Below are positions 19,321 to 27,036 of a DNA stretch of 64,000 bases, piece after piece. The stretch's first letter is position 1. Every line of letters begins with the position of its first letter. Source of the stretch: Photorhabdus namnaonensis. GTDB lineage: Bacteria; Pseudomonadota; Gammaproteobacteria; Enterobacterales; Enterobacteriaceae. The stretch spans positions 1 through 64,000 of the forward strand of contig NZ_LOIC01000034.1 of the NCBI RefSeq assembly GCF_001684335.1, in the 5' to 3' direction. The translations under genes and the position numbers were made by a program. The notes below the pieces were generated by a model. It saw only the letters and a program-made list of their open reading frames with translations. It had not been told where the DNA came from and made no database searches.

Positions 19321-19839
19321 TTAACGTTCCATATACAGCCATTCGACAATAAAATCAGCTACCTGTTCAGGTTGATTGATATTCAATTGTGGCAAAATAG
19401 TCTCTAATTTTTCATCACTGGCAACAGCAATCACATGTTGATCAAGCAGATCGCTTAATCGGTGGTTAAGAGTGTTGCGGTATAGAGCGATTTTATTGAT
19501 TGGCTCATCTTTAAAACCTTCCACTAGAATCAGATCCAGTGAATTTGGATCAAAACGGCTGGCAAGATAGCTCAAATCTAATTCCTGCAAATCTGGTGTT
19601 TCTGTCATTAACGCCCAGCGTTGCTGGTTGGCAACCAGAGTTTGCTCTGCGCCAGCTTTGCGCAGCTCATAACTGTCTTTGCCCGGTTTATCCACATCCA
19701 TATCGTGATGGGTGTGTTTTATCAGACCGACCCGGATTTGCCGTTGACGTAACAGTGGGATCACGTGTTTGAGAAGTGTTGTTTTTCCTGTTCCGCTATG
19801 GGCTGTTATACCCAGGATCGGAAGCGGTTTGGTACTCAT
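19321..19839 (-). CDS. mobB: Molybdopterin-guanine dinucleotide biosynthesis adapter MobB
   Basis: The ATG at 19839 (MSTKPLPILGIT) overlaps the mobA stop (ATGA), giving 172 residues, the usual MobB length. Walker A GITAHSGTGKTTLL is at residues 10-23, and LILVEGFKDEPINKIALYR is the conserved MobB segment. MobB is a GTPase that assists MobA in attaching GMP to molybdopterin. The in-frame upstream extension to 19875 runs inside mobA and is not supported. Confidence 0.93.
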   Translation of the reverse strand: MSTKPLPILGITAHSGTGKTTLLKHVIPLLRQRQIRVGLIKHTHHDMDVDKPGKDSYELRKAGAEQTLVANQQRWALMTETPDLQELDLSYLASRFDPNSLDLILVEGFKDEPINKIALYRNTLNHRLSDLLDQHVIAVASDEKLETILPQLNINQPEQVADFIVEWLYMER

Positions 19840-20426
19840 TTTTTGATCTCCTGTATATGCTCCCAATGTTGGCAATCTTCCGGTGTGTTTAGGTTAGTAA
19901 AGGCAGTAGGATTGTCATCAAACTGAATGGCTATCGCTTTGATCTTATGCATAAACAGTATCAATTTGCGCTCACCATCAGCCAGATAATTTTCTAACTG
20001 AGAAAAAAGACTGCGGTGTAGTAAAGAGATGGTAGGGTGAGCCCGGTTGCCATCATTTACATAGGCTGCTAATGCTTGCTGCTTTCCTTGCCATAAGCGA
20101 GTGACCAAATCAGTAGGGAGGTCTGGTACATCACAAGGAACAAATACAACCCAGTCGTGACTAGCTGATTTTAGGGCTGTCAGCATTCCTGAAAGGGGAC
20201 CAAAGAAGTCTGGCGTTAAATCTGGAATAATCTGATAACCACTTTGTCGGTAAATATCCAGATTGCGGTTGGCGTTGATAATTAATTCATCTACTTGTGG
20301 AAGTAGCTTATCCGCAATATGTTGATACAGTGGTTTTTTATTTAGAAAAATTAGCCCCTTATCATTGCCGCCCATACGGGTGGCGCGACCTCCTGCAAGG
20401 ATCACTCCGCTTATTTTTGGTTTCAT
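19836..20426 (-). CDS. mobA: Molybdenum cofactor guanylyltransferase MobA
   Basis: The ATG at 20426 (MKPKISGVILAGGRATRMGG) is chosen because it starts just before the nucleotidyltransferase motif; 196 residues. LAGGRATRMGGNDKGL is the GTP-binding signature, and VFVPCDVPDLP holds the metal-binding Asp. MobA transfers GMP from GTP to Mo-molybdopterin to make the cofactor for DMSO reductase-family enzymes. It is translationally coupled to mobB. Confidence 0.94.
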   Translation of the reverse strand: MKPKISGVILAGGRATRMGGNDKGLIFLNKKPLYQHIADKLLPQVDELIINANRNLDIYRQSGYQIIPDLTPDFFGPLSGMLTALKSASHDWVVFVPCDVPDLPTDLVTRLWQGKQQALAAYVNDGNRAHPTISLLHRSLFSQLENYLADGERKLILFMHKIKAIAIQFDDNPTAFTNLNTPEDCQHWEHIQEIKK

Positions 20427-20741
20427 GATGTTCAAGTTATCAACTGAGGTAGTTATTACACTAATATAACTGCTTTCAGCTTGATTATTTGGGCTCAACT
20501 CAGCGTTTTTAAATAGAATCACCGGATAACTTGCTGATAAAAGAGTTATCTTTACGCTTATTGACAGAGCAATCCTTTCTCTATGCGGTTATCCCTGTTA
20601 ATTTGTATAGGCTTTATTTATAAGGGATTCGGTATGCAATGTCATTTATCTACGTTGACTAATGGCTGAAAAAGGATCACCAAGTGGATTTTCAAACTTG
20701 CTTGCCGTGGCGTTATTACAGATTAATCAAGAGAATAGAAT
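20427..20741. other. mobA-srkA intergenic region, no yihD
   Basis: About 315 bases without a convincing gene. In E. coli yihD lies between mobA and srkA; no YihD-like frame is present here. Promoters for mobA and srkA are expected. Confidence 0.5.
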
Positions 20742-21734
20742 GTGCTAACAAACCAGTCTGCTTTTAATTTCCGGGAGTTAACACCGGATTTGATTATGGA
20801 TGCATTGGTGCAGACCGGGCTGTATGTCGATTCCGGGCTGACAGAATTAAACAGTTATGAAAACCGTGTTTATCAGTTTACGGATGAAGATCGTAAACGT
20901 TATGTTGTGAAATTTTACCGGCCACTACGTTGGGACCAGCAGCAGATTCAGGAAGAGCACGATTTTGCTTTGGCGTTACAACAGGCTGATTTACTTGTTG
21001 CGGCACCTTTGGTATTTAATAAGCAAACTTTACTGACGTTTAAGGATTTCTTTTTTGCCGTTTTTCCAAGCATTGGAGGGCGTCAGTATGAATCCGATAA
21101 TCTCTTTCAGTTAGAAGATGTAGGGCGTTTGCTAGGGAGAATTCATCAAATTGGCTGTCGACAAAAATTCACTTCTCGTCCAACTATCGGGTTAAATGAG
21201 TATCTGCATCAGCCACGTCAGTATTTGGCTGCATGTGAGTTAGTTCCTGCGGGCCAGAAAAGGCAATTTTTGGCGGTATTGGATGATTTGATAGATGTCG
21301 TAGCATCATATTGGCGCGATGATTGGCAAATATTGAGGCTTCATGGTGACTGTCATCCGGGTAATATCTTGTGGCGTGACGAAGCTTGGTTTGTTGACCT
21401 TGATGATGCGCGTAACGGTCCGGCAATTCAGGATTTATGGATGTTGCTGCATGGCTCCCGTCAGGAACAACTATTGCAGTTAGATACACTGTTGGAAGCC
21501 TATAGTGAATTTGCGGATTTTGATCCAAAGGCGATGTCATTGATAGAGCCATTACGCGCGATGCGGATGGTCTATTATTTAGCATGGGTTACCCGACGTT
21601 GGCAGGATCCTGCTTTCCCTAAAGCATTTCCTTGGATGACAGATACCGATTTTTGGTTAAAACAGACGTCACTTTTTTCTGAACAGATTAAGCTGTTGCA
21701 GGAACCACCTTTGCAGCTTAACCCGATGTATTAA
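20742..21734 (+). CDS. srkA: Stress response kinase A (SrkA/YihE)
   Basis: A 330-residue aminoglycoside phosphotransferase-fold Ser/Thr kinase. [14 protein letters not shown] and VVKFYRP near residues 30-65 are SrkA marks; the catalytic loop is [14 protein letters not shown] near residue 200 and the metal-binding Asp is in [13 protein letters not shown]. coli SrkA counteracts MazF-driven death under Cpx stress. The start is GTG: the ATG two bases upstream is out of frame and hits a stop after two codons. dsbA follows, as in E. coli, where the two are co-transcribed and Cpx-regulated. Confidence 0.95.
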   Translation: MLTNQSAFNFRELTPDLIMDALVQTGLYVDSGLTELNSYENRVYQFTDEDRKRYVVKFYRPLRWDQQQIQEEHDFALALQQADLLVAAPLVFNKQTLLTFKDFFFAVFPSIGGRQYESDNLFQLEDVGRLLGRIHQIGCRQKFTSRPTIGLNEYLHQPRQYLAACELVPAGQKRQFLAVLDDLIDVVASYWRDDWQILRLHGDCHPGNILWRDEAWFVDLDDARNGPAIQDLWMLLHGSRQEQLLQLDTLLEAYSEFADFDPKAMSLIEPLRAMRMVYYLAWVTRRWQDPAFPKAFPWMTDTDFWLKQTSLFSEQIKLLQEPPLQLNPMY

Positions 21735-21754
21735 TGTTTATCATGGAGATAGTT

Positions 21755-22378
21755 ATGAAGAAGTTTTGGTTGGCTTTAGTTGGAATGGTGATGGCATTTA
21801 GCGCATCTGCTGCCAATTTTACCGAAGGAAAACAGTATGTTGAATTGAAGTCGCCGGTGGCGGATCAACCACCGGTGCTAGAATTCTTCTCTTTCTATTG
21901 CCCCCATTGTTATCAGTTTGAAGAAATTTTTAAAGTTCCTCAGACGGTGAAACAGCATTTACCGGAAGGGACAAAACTTGTCCGTTATCATGTGGATTTT
22001 TTAGGGCCGCTGGGTAAAGAATTGACTACTGCCTGGGCTGCGGCAATGGCAATGGGGGTTGAAGACAAAGTAACCCCGGTACTGTTTGAGGGTATTCAGA
22101 AAACACTGGCTATTAAGACTCCGAATGATATTCGTGATGCCTTTATCAAAGCCGGGGTGGCGGCTGAGGATTATGATGCTGCCATGAGTAGTTTTGTGGT
22201 GAAATCCTTAGTTGTTAAGCAGCAAAAAGCCGCTCAGGATTTGCAACTACGGGGTGTACCGGCAATGTTTGTTAATGGCAAGTATATGATGAAAAGTGAC
22301 GGTATCGATGCCTCTTCTGCTGATAACTATGCGAAATCCTATTCAGACGTCGTTAACTTTCTGTTAAATCAGAAGTAA
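21755..22378 (+). CDS. dsbA: Thiol:disulfide interchange protein DsbA
   Basis: The ATG at 21755 has a GGAG site 7 nt upstream and begins a clean signal peptide ([19 protein letters not shown], cleaved after residue 19); 207 residues. The active site is CPHC at residues 49-52, and the cis-proline loop is RGVPAMF near residue 170. DsbA oxidises cysteine pairs of exported proteins in the periplasm. The upstream in-frame ATGs at 21734 and 21743 lie before the signal peptide and are not preferred. Confidence 0.96.
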   Translation: MKKFWLALVGMVMAFSASAANFTEGKQYVELKSPVADQPPVLEFFSFYCPHCYQFEEIFKVPQTVKQHLPEGTKLVRYHVDFLGPLGKELTTAWAAAMAMGVEDKVTPVLFEGIQKTLAIKTPNDIRDAFIKAGVAAEDYDAAMSSFVVKSLVVKQQKAAQDLQLRGVPAMFVNGKYMMKSDGIDASSADNYAKSYSDVVNFLLNQK

Positions 22379-22381
22379 TAT

Positions 22382-22530
22382 TTCGACATCCTCCCCCACC
22401 TTCGCACGCCGTGACTCGGGAGGGGGGGATTCCCTTTAGTGGGCGACAATCTGATTGCTCAGGTGCCGAATTTCTGCTTTTGCTAGTTTTCGTCACAAAA
22501 TACAGGCGGAAAATATTCAGTGAAGTGATT
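22382..22530 (+). mobile_element. Relic of an IS200/IS605-type element with a tnpA N-terminal fragment
   Basis: Starting just after dsbA, CGACATCCTC followed by C-rich and G-rich arms looks like an IS605-family end; the same ten bases occur at the left end of the tnpB element at 42185. At 22474-22524 the plus strand encodes LLLLVFVTKYRRKIFSE, which is the N-terminal strand of IS200-type Y1 transposases (HLVFVTKYRRK). The frame then dissolves where the AlbA_2 gene ends at 22536. No HUH or catalytic Tyr part is left, so the element is dead. Confidence 0.7.
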
Positions 22531-22535
22531 TGGCG

Positions 22536-23699
22536 TCACTCATTAGGTAACATTCGGCTAATGATAGCTTTGAATGTATTTCCCTCCCTATTATCAATCA
22601 ATTCAATATCTGGGTATGCTTTAATTGCCCGCTTAATACCACTTCCCAAGCCTCTATATGGCAATACCTTAGAAGCAAATGAAGCCAAGATTGGGTTGCG
22701 AATATTTGAGTTCCCCATCTTGATGTTTTCAATGGTTAAATTATTGGGTAAATGGCCGGGACTAATAATTTCAATTCGATCTGCAAAAACCAGCACTTTA
22801 ACGGGGGCTGACACAAAGTAATCGCGATGAATAAGCGCATTGGAAATCAGTTCTTCTAAAACAATCCTTGGGATTTCAGGCTCGCCAAGTGAGTTAAAAC
22901 TTTGCTTATTTTGAATATGTCGGATATTTGCCAATACAAACCCCAGCGCCTTTTGGAACACATCCGACAGCTTGCCATTGATATCTTGGCTATCAATATA
23001 GTGCTCATCTTCAATATCTACGCCGGGGAAGGCAACCGCCTTTACGATAAAAACAGGAAGGCGAATCTGAGGCCGCGATGCAAACAACAAAGTACCACAA
23101 ATATTCAACTGACCATTTTTAGCCAAATTCATATTCTCTAAAAGTTGAGAGCGAGATACACCTTGTTCCTCAACCCTCTCGCCGTATTCCCCTTCAAAAA
23201 ACGAATCAAAGAACTCCTGATCGATGTCGGCTACTGACGTACCACTTACCGGTGTCTCATCTGCATGAATCAGTGCCGCCTCCTGAAACATTCGCTGCAA
23301 CTCTTCGCGAGCGGTCACCCTTCGCTTATCAGAACCATTTTTCACCCAAACATAACCTTGAGTATCCATATAAGGTTTACTGATGCCTTGCTCTATATGT
23401 ACCGCAATGACCAGGCCATCGGGGAGTTGAATGTTTTCAGAAACAGGATTTATTGGGGGACGAACATTATCTGTAGCAGCATTCGCTATAACTTGATTAA
23501 TTCGACCGATATCTTCTCTCGTCAATCCAGATCGAGACCCATCGCCATTGTTAACACCAATGAGAATTAAGCCTCCAGTACCATTGGAAAACGCTACCAT
23601 TTCGGCACCCAACGAAGATGCATTATTGACGTCTGCTTTAAATTGATGACGGCTATCTTCATCACGTGCAATTATTGCTAAGAGCTCTTGGGTTTCCAT
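22536..23699 (-). CDS. AlbA_2 (Schlafen-like) domain protein with C-terminal GHKL-type ATPase
   Basis: A 387-residue protein. Residues about 10-115 form an AlbA_2 domain (HQFKADVNNASSLGAEMVAFSNG, in parts; ILIGVNNGDG). The C-terminal part (EELISNALIHRDY near 285 and GLGSGIKRAIKAYP near 350) matches the HATPase_c_4 domain of RecG-like transcriptional regulators. Such proteins are frequent partners of SMC-like ATPases in defence loci. The start overlaps the stop of the SMC-like gene by 22 nt, so the genes are coupled. The stop abuts the IS200 relic. Confidence 0.85.
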   Translation of the reverse strand: METQELLAIIARDEDSRHQFKADVNNASSLGAEMVAFSNGTGGLILIGVNNGDGSRSGLTREDIGRINQVIANAATDNVRPPINPVSENIQLPDGLVIAVHIEQGISKPYMDTQGYVWVKNGSDKRRVTAREELQRMFQEAALIHADETPVSGTSVADIDQEFFDSFFEGEYGERVEEQGVSRSQLLENMNLAKNGQLNICGTLLFASRPQIRLPVFIVKAVAFPGVDIEDEHYIDSQDINGKLSDVFQKALGFVLANIRHIQNKQSFNSLGEPEIPRIVLEELISNALIHRDYFVSAPVKVLVFADRIEIISPGHLPNNLTIENIKMGNSNIRNPILASFASKVLPYRGLGSGIKRAIKAYPDIELIDNREGNTFKAIISRMLPNE

Positions 23700-25795
23700 G
23701 CTTCATATACCTGTTTACGTTTTTCAAAGGCTTCTGCACCGCCTTCCATAATACCGACTATACGCTGCTGAACATCCGCACAGTCAATGCTGCCACTGAC
23801 AATATCAATATGATCATCCTGATATTCACAGGCGATGACCTGCTCAGCATCGCCTAGCACTGGAATGTTGGCGTTATGAGTGGCAAAGACGAATTGCGTT
23901 TTTGGTTTTAACTCACGGATGAGCTTGATAACATCGTCATAGATAGTCTGGTTATCCAAGTCGTCTTCTGGCTGATCGATGATAACAACATCATTTTCTT
24001 GTTGGCTTAGAACAAACAGTATTAATGCAGATGCGCGCTGCCCTAATGAATGATGAGCCAGAGCCTTACCGTGGTATTCAATGGTGAAAACATTCGGCAC
24101 CTGCCAAGTCAGCAAAGCATCTAGATTATCTTCAAAATACTGCCAGAAGGTATCGAATGAACCACCAACCAGCAATTTCAACTTATCTTTTTCTCGCCAT
24201 ACCGCACCAAAATCGATGAACTCGTCCACCACTGTTTTCAATGTAGCTTCTCGAATACGGCTATCGCGGTATAAATCCTGAATATGCTTGAGCATGGCCG
24301 CTTTGTTATCTTTAAATTTCGGTACAATTTTTAACGGCGAATCCACTCGATTGATTTTATTCAGCACTTGCTCAATAGCGCAGTATTCTTCAAGCCAAAG
24401 GCCATTCAGTTGAACTAACTCCCGTTCAACTCCTTGATTCAACTCCTCATATTGCTGCTCACTCTTGTCCAATACAGCCAGCATTTGCTCAGCCTGATCG
24501 AGCTGACTTTTAAGCTGCTTAAACTCTTGCGGACTGATTGCTTGCGCACCCGCTTGTTGAAATTCACTGGCTAACTTGCGCTCGATTTCCGCAAATTCTT
24601 CTTTCAGCGCTTGTTTTTGTTGTTGAAAGCCCGTTAACTTTTGCTGCAATTGCTGAACTGTCGTTTGGTCACTTCCAGCCACTTGCTTAATTCCATCAAA
24701 GCCAGTGAGCAACTGTTGATAGACCGCAAAAAAGTCATCAAAAAAAGGCTGATTCTGTGCTGACTTATACAGAATTTGGTTTTTCAGTTCATCTTCAAAG
24801 CTGGCAATAAAGCTATTTAGCTCAGTCAGATAATGCTGCGCCCCTTGGATCATCTGCTGCGCTTTGTGCTCATCCCGATCAAAGTCAATCTGCTTTTGCA
24901 GTTTGGCTTCTACGCCGTGTTGCTGGTAAAACCTTAACTTAAATTCAACATCCTGCTTTTTTTGCAGCCACTCTTGTTTCTGCAAGGCAGCACGGGTTAA
25001 ACGTTTAATCTGACTAATAACATCCGCCATGCGCTGACGACCTTGCTCTATCTTTTGGCGAACAGAAATTAAAGCTTCCCCAACCAGCTTTTCAATTAAG
25101 TCTTTTTCAAATCCAGCGCCAGTGCTCGACAAGTCTTTTTGACCAAAGTAAATGGGTTGATGTAGGACGGTTTCTCGAATCGACACACCCGGCTGTAATT
25201 GCCCGTTAACATATACATCAGGGCGTTCACCTAATATACGTCGTATCTGGTAAGGTTGGCCTCGCCGGTCAATCGCGTCGATAGTGATCTTCCCGCCACT
25301 ACATAGTAGGTGCTTAACTAAACCTTCTTTGTATTCAACGTCAGAGGACTTATCGCCAAACGGGATATTCAGGGCATAGCGAATGCCTTCCAATACGGAA
25401 GATTTGCCACTGCCACGAATGCCAATCAGAGTATTCAGTTCCGGAGATAGACAGATTTCAGTGCCACCCAAGGTACCCACACCTTCAAAACTGATTTTGC
25501 GAATAAACGAATGGCGATAGTCAGGTAGTTTAGCTTGTACGCGGGATCTCTTATCCCGCAGGGCAAATTTTATAGCCTCAAAGCTGAACGCACCGAGTTT
25601 GAGATAACTGGCTTCCTTTCTGGCCGACATATCGGCAAGGTTCTTAGCATCGCAACCTTCCACTTCAGCAGGATATAAGTCACCCAGTGCTTGCTGGATC
25701 TTAGAGCGCTCATCTCGGGTGCGAACCTTTTGGAATGCCAAAGCTCTGCATTGAACAAAAGCATTGTCGAAAAGTTCTTTTATCCGACCCGGCAA
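23678..25795 (-). CDS. SMC-like ATPase part of a TrlF-type protein, cut from its PHP domain by an amber codon
   Basis: An open frame of 705 codons counted from a TTG at 25795; the first in-frame ATG is 54 codons further in. Walker A GIRGSGKSSVLEGIRYAL is near residue 127, long coiled coils fill about 240-460, and the ABC signature/Walker B region is at 600-650 (SLGQRASALILFVL; VVIIDQPEDDLDNQ). This is the AAA/SMC half of TrlF-family proteins, which normally carry an N-terminal PHP phosphoesterase in the same chain. The frame is the same as that of the PHP ORF upstream, separated only by TAG and a few codons, so this is one gene split by a nonsense change. An independent start is doubtful. Confidence 0.8.
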   Translation of the reverse strand: MPGRIKELFDNAFVQCRALAFQKVRTRDERSKIQQALGDLYPAEVEGCDAKNLADMSARKEASYLKLGAFSFEAIKFALRDKRSRVQAKLPDYRHSFIRKISFEGVGTLGGTEICLSPELNTLIGIRGSGKSSVLEGIRYALNIPFGDKSSDVEYKEGLVKHLLCSGGKITIDAIDRRGQPYQIRRILGERPDVYVNGQLQPGVSIRETVLHQPIYFGQKDLSSTGAGFEKDLIEKLVGEALISVRQKIEQGRQRMADVISQIKRLTRAALQKQEWLQKKQDVEFKLRFYQQHGVEAKLQKQIDFDRDEHKAQQMIQGAQHYLTELNSFIASFEDELKNQILYKSAQNQPFFDDFFAVYQQLLTGFDGIKQVAGSDQTTVQQLQQKLTGFQQQKQALKEEFAEIERKLASEFQQAGAQAISPQEFKQLKSQLDQAEQMLAVLDKSEQQYEELNQGVERELVQLNGLWLEEYCAIEQVLNKINRVDSPLKIVPKFKDNKAAMLKHIQDLYRDSRIREATLKTVVDEFIDFGAVWREKDKLKLLVGGSFDTFWQYFEDNLDALLTWQVPNVFTIEYHGKALAHHSLGQRASALILFVLSQQENDVVIIDQPEDDLDNQTIYDDVIKLIRELKPKTQFVFATHNANIPVLGDAEQVIACEYQDDHIDIVSGSIDCADVQQRIVGIMEGGAEAFEKRKQVYEAWKPKSS

Positions 25796-25804
25796 TAAAC
25801 CACC

Positions 25805-25807
25805 CTA
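25805..25807 (-). other. In-frame amber codon splitting the TrlF-type gene
   Basis: The minus strand reads ...EAPNGL-TAG-GGLLPGRIKEL... in one frame. TrlF-family proteins usually have a Trp or similar residue at this junction (GLW followed by Gly-rich sequence, then GGRIKEL), so TGG to TAG is the simplest explanation. No frameshift is needed. It could be a true mutation, a suppressed stop, or a sequencing error. Confidence 0.75.
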
Positions 25808-26305
25808 TAAACCGTTGGGTGCTTCCACATGAGCAAAAACTAAAAAGTAGTCTTTGTGATAACCATCCAAAATTTTAATGGTTTTGAGAATATCGTGATT
25901 CGAACGCGCATTTTCCTGCTCAAAATTAGCTTTCCCGGCAAAGGTCACATTGAGAAAGTCTTGGATATAATTTTTTTGTTCCTTGTTGCTTATCCACTCA
26001 TCGGAAAACACCACTAGGGTATGCACACCCGCGTTCCCATCTTTTACCGAGAGCTCAATACCGGGCAGCAGACCAATGCCGGATCTTTTGGCCTTTTTGC
26101 GCAAACTCTGAAATTCAAGCATATCGAACTTGTTATGGTTGGTAATCACACCAAGGCCAATACCGGCATCTTTTAGCGAATGTACGTATTGATTCACGTA
26201 GTCGTTATCTGCACCTGTGTATTTGAACTCTTTATCCGCACGGGTATGGAGGTGAAAATCCGTCTTGAGCCACCGGCTGCCATATTCAAAAGTGTCGTCA
26301 CTCAT
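25805..26305 (-). CDS. PHP-domain N-terminal part of a TrlF-type protein (truncated by amber stop)
   Basis: A 166-residue PHP-superfamily fragment. The metal-binding motif DFHLHTRADKEF (residues 16-27) and the GVITNHN and LPGIELSV motifs are present, so the phosphoesterase N-terminal motifs are intact. The later motif HVEAPNGL sits right at the stop. PHP domains hydrolyse phosphoesters, including nucleic acids, using a trinuclear metal site. It is the first half of the split gene described at 23678, preceded 26 nt upstream by the small HTH-like gene. Confidence 0.8.
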   Translation of the reverse strand: MSDDTFEYGSRWLKTDFHLHTRADKEFKYTGADNDYVNQYVHSLKDAGIGLGVITNHNKFDMLEFQSLRKKAKRSGIGLLPGIELSVKDGNAGVHTLVVFSDEWISNKEQKNYIQDFLNVTFAGKANFEQENARSNHDILKTIKILDGYHKDYFLVFAHVEAPNGL

Positions 26306-26331
26306 TAATACCCCCTTCCAAAAATATTTTG

Positions 26332-26571
26332 TTAAAGAAGATTCGTGTCAAGACCAGCAGCTTTAAGATGAGAGGTCAAATTACGCATTTTACTAAACTC
26401 CGCGTCGAAGTTCGGGTGAAGACTTACTCCTTCACAAAACTCCCTCGCTGTAATGTGTTTTAATTCGTCGGTATGCTTGAGCATTTGTAAATGTAACTCA
26501 ACCGTAAACTGGTTTCTTGGCGCTGTGTCAAAAGCAAGCTTTATGCATCTGTAAATCTCATTTTTACTCAT
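26332..26571 (-). CDS. Small HTH-like protein, first gene of the TrlF-type module
   Basis: The ATG at 26571 (MSKNEIYRCIKLAFDT) gives 79 residues; another in-frame ATG lies three codons upstream. The pattern MLKHTDELKHITAREFCEGV and FSKMRNLTSHLKAAGLD fits small HTH-like proteins that I recall next to TrlF-type ATPases. It may regulate the operon or be a functional subunit. 26 nt separate it from the PHP gene. Family assignment is from memory and not firm. Confidence 0.65.
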   Translation of the reverse strand: MSKNEIYRCIKLAFDTAPRNQFTVELHLQMLKHTDELKHITAREFCEGVSLHPNFDAEFSKMRNLTSHLKAAGLDTNLL

Positions 26572-27036
26572 ATTTAACACTACTCACGTGCTTATATAAA
26601 GGGCATAAAAAAGCAAGAATTGACATTGAAATCGAACAACTTCTGGTAAGGCAAAAGTAAGTTACATCACAAACGGCCTGCCCACCAACTTGAGAATCTT
26701 TGGCACGATGCATGCTAAAAAGATTTTATGTAAGACAAACTCTGGTTATATCCACAACTCTGTGATCTATAAGACAATATGACAGTTTGATGACTAAGAT
26801 TATAAGTCATTGATTTTTCACTTGGGGTTGATAAGTTTTTTTTATCAACGATCACTACCTAAATAAAACTTGTAATATCTATACACAAAGTTATCCACAG
26901 AATTTATAGTAGAGTGTGAATATCTGAATCGGGTTTCAGCAAAGAAAATTCACATAAAATTCGTTTCCTACTTCTTGCTGTGGCATCCTATTATCCTTAT
27001 CACACCCGTAATAGATACAGATAATGAAGAAGATTT
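26572..27036. promoter_or_regulatory. polA upstream region with DnaA boxes and a hairpin
   Basis: About 465 bases without a gene. It holds the DnaA-box cluster at 26879-26899, a near box ATATCCACA at 26748-26756, and an 8-bp inverted repeat GTTGATAA/TTATCAAC at 26827-26849 whose loop is T-rich. Promoters for polA and for the divergent HTH-like gene must lie here. Confidence 0.6.
26879..26899 (+). promoter_or_regulatory. Two DnaA boxes upstream of polA
   Basis: CTATACACA at 26879-26887 and the perfect consensus TTATCCACA at 26891-26899, in direct orientation and 3 nt apart, about 140 nt before polA. DnaA is known to stimulate polA in E. coli, so these are probably real regulatory sites. Confidence 0.6.

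Noticed and set aside
22411-22821. 136-codon plus-strand frame overlapping the AlbA_2 gene
   Set aside because: Only the first 40 codons are meaningful (IS200 TnpA relic); the remainder is the antisense of the AlbA_2 gene.
23678-26305. Frameshift between the PHP and SMC-like halves
   Set aside because: Codon by codon reading shows both halves in the same frame; a single TAG explains the break.
26572-27036. A second replication origin upstream of polA
   Set aside because: DnaA boxes are too few and the AT-rich unwinding repeats and dense GATC sites of an enterobacterial oriC are missing.
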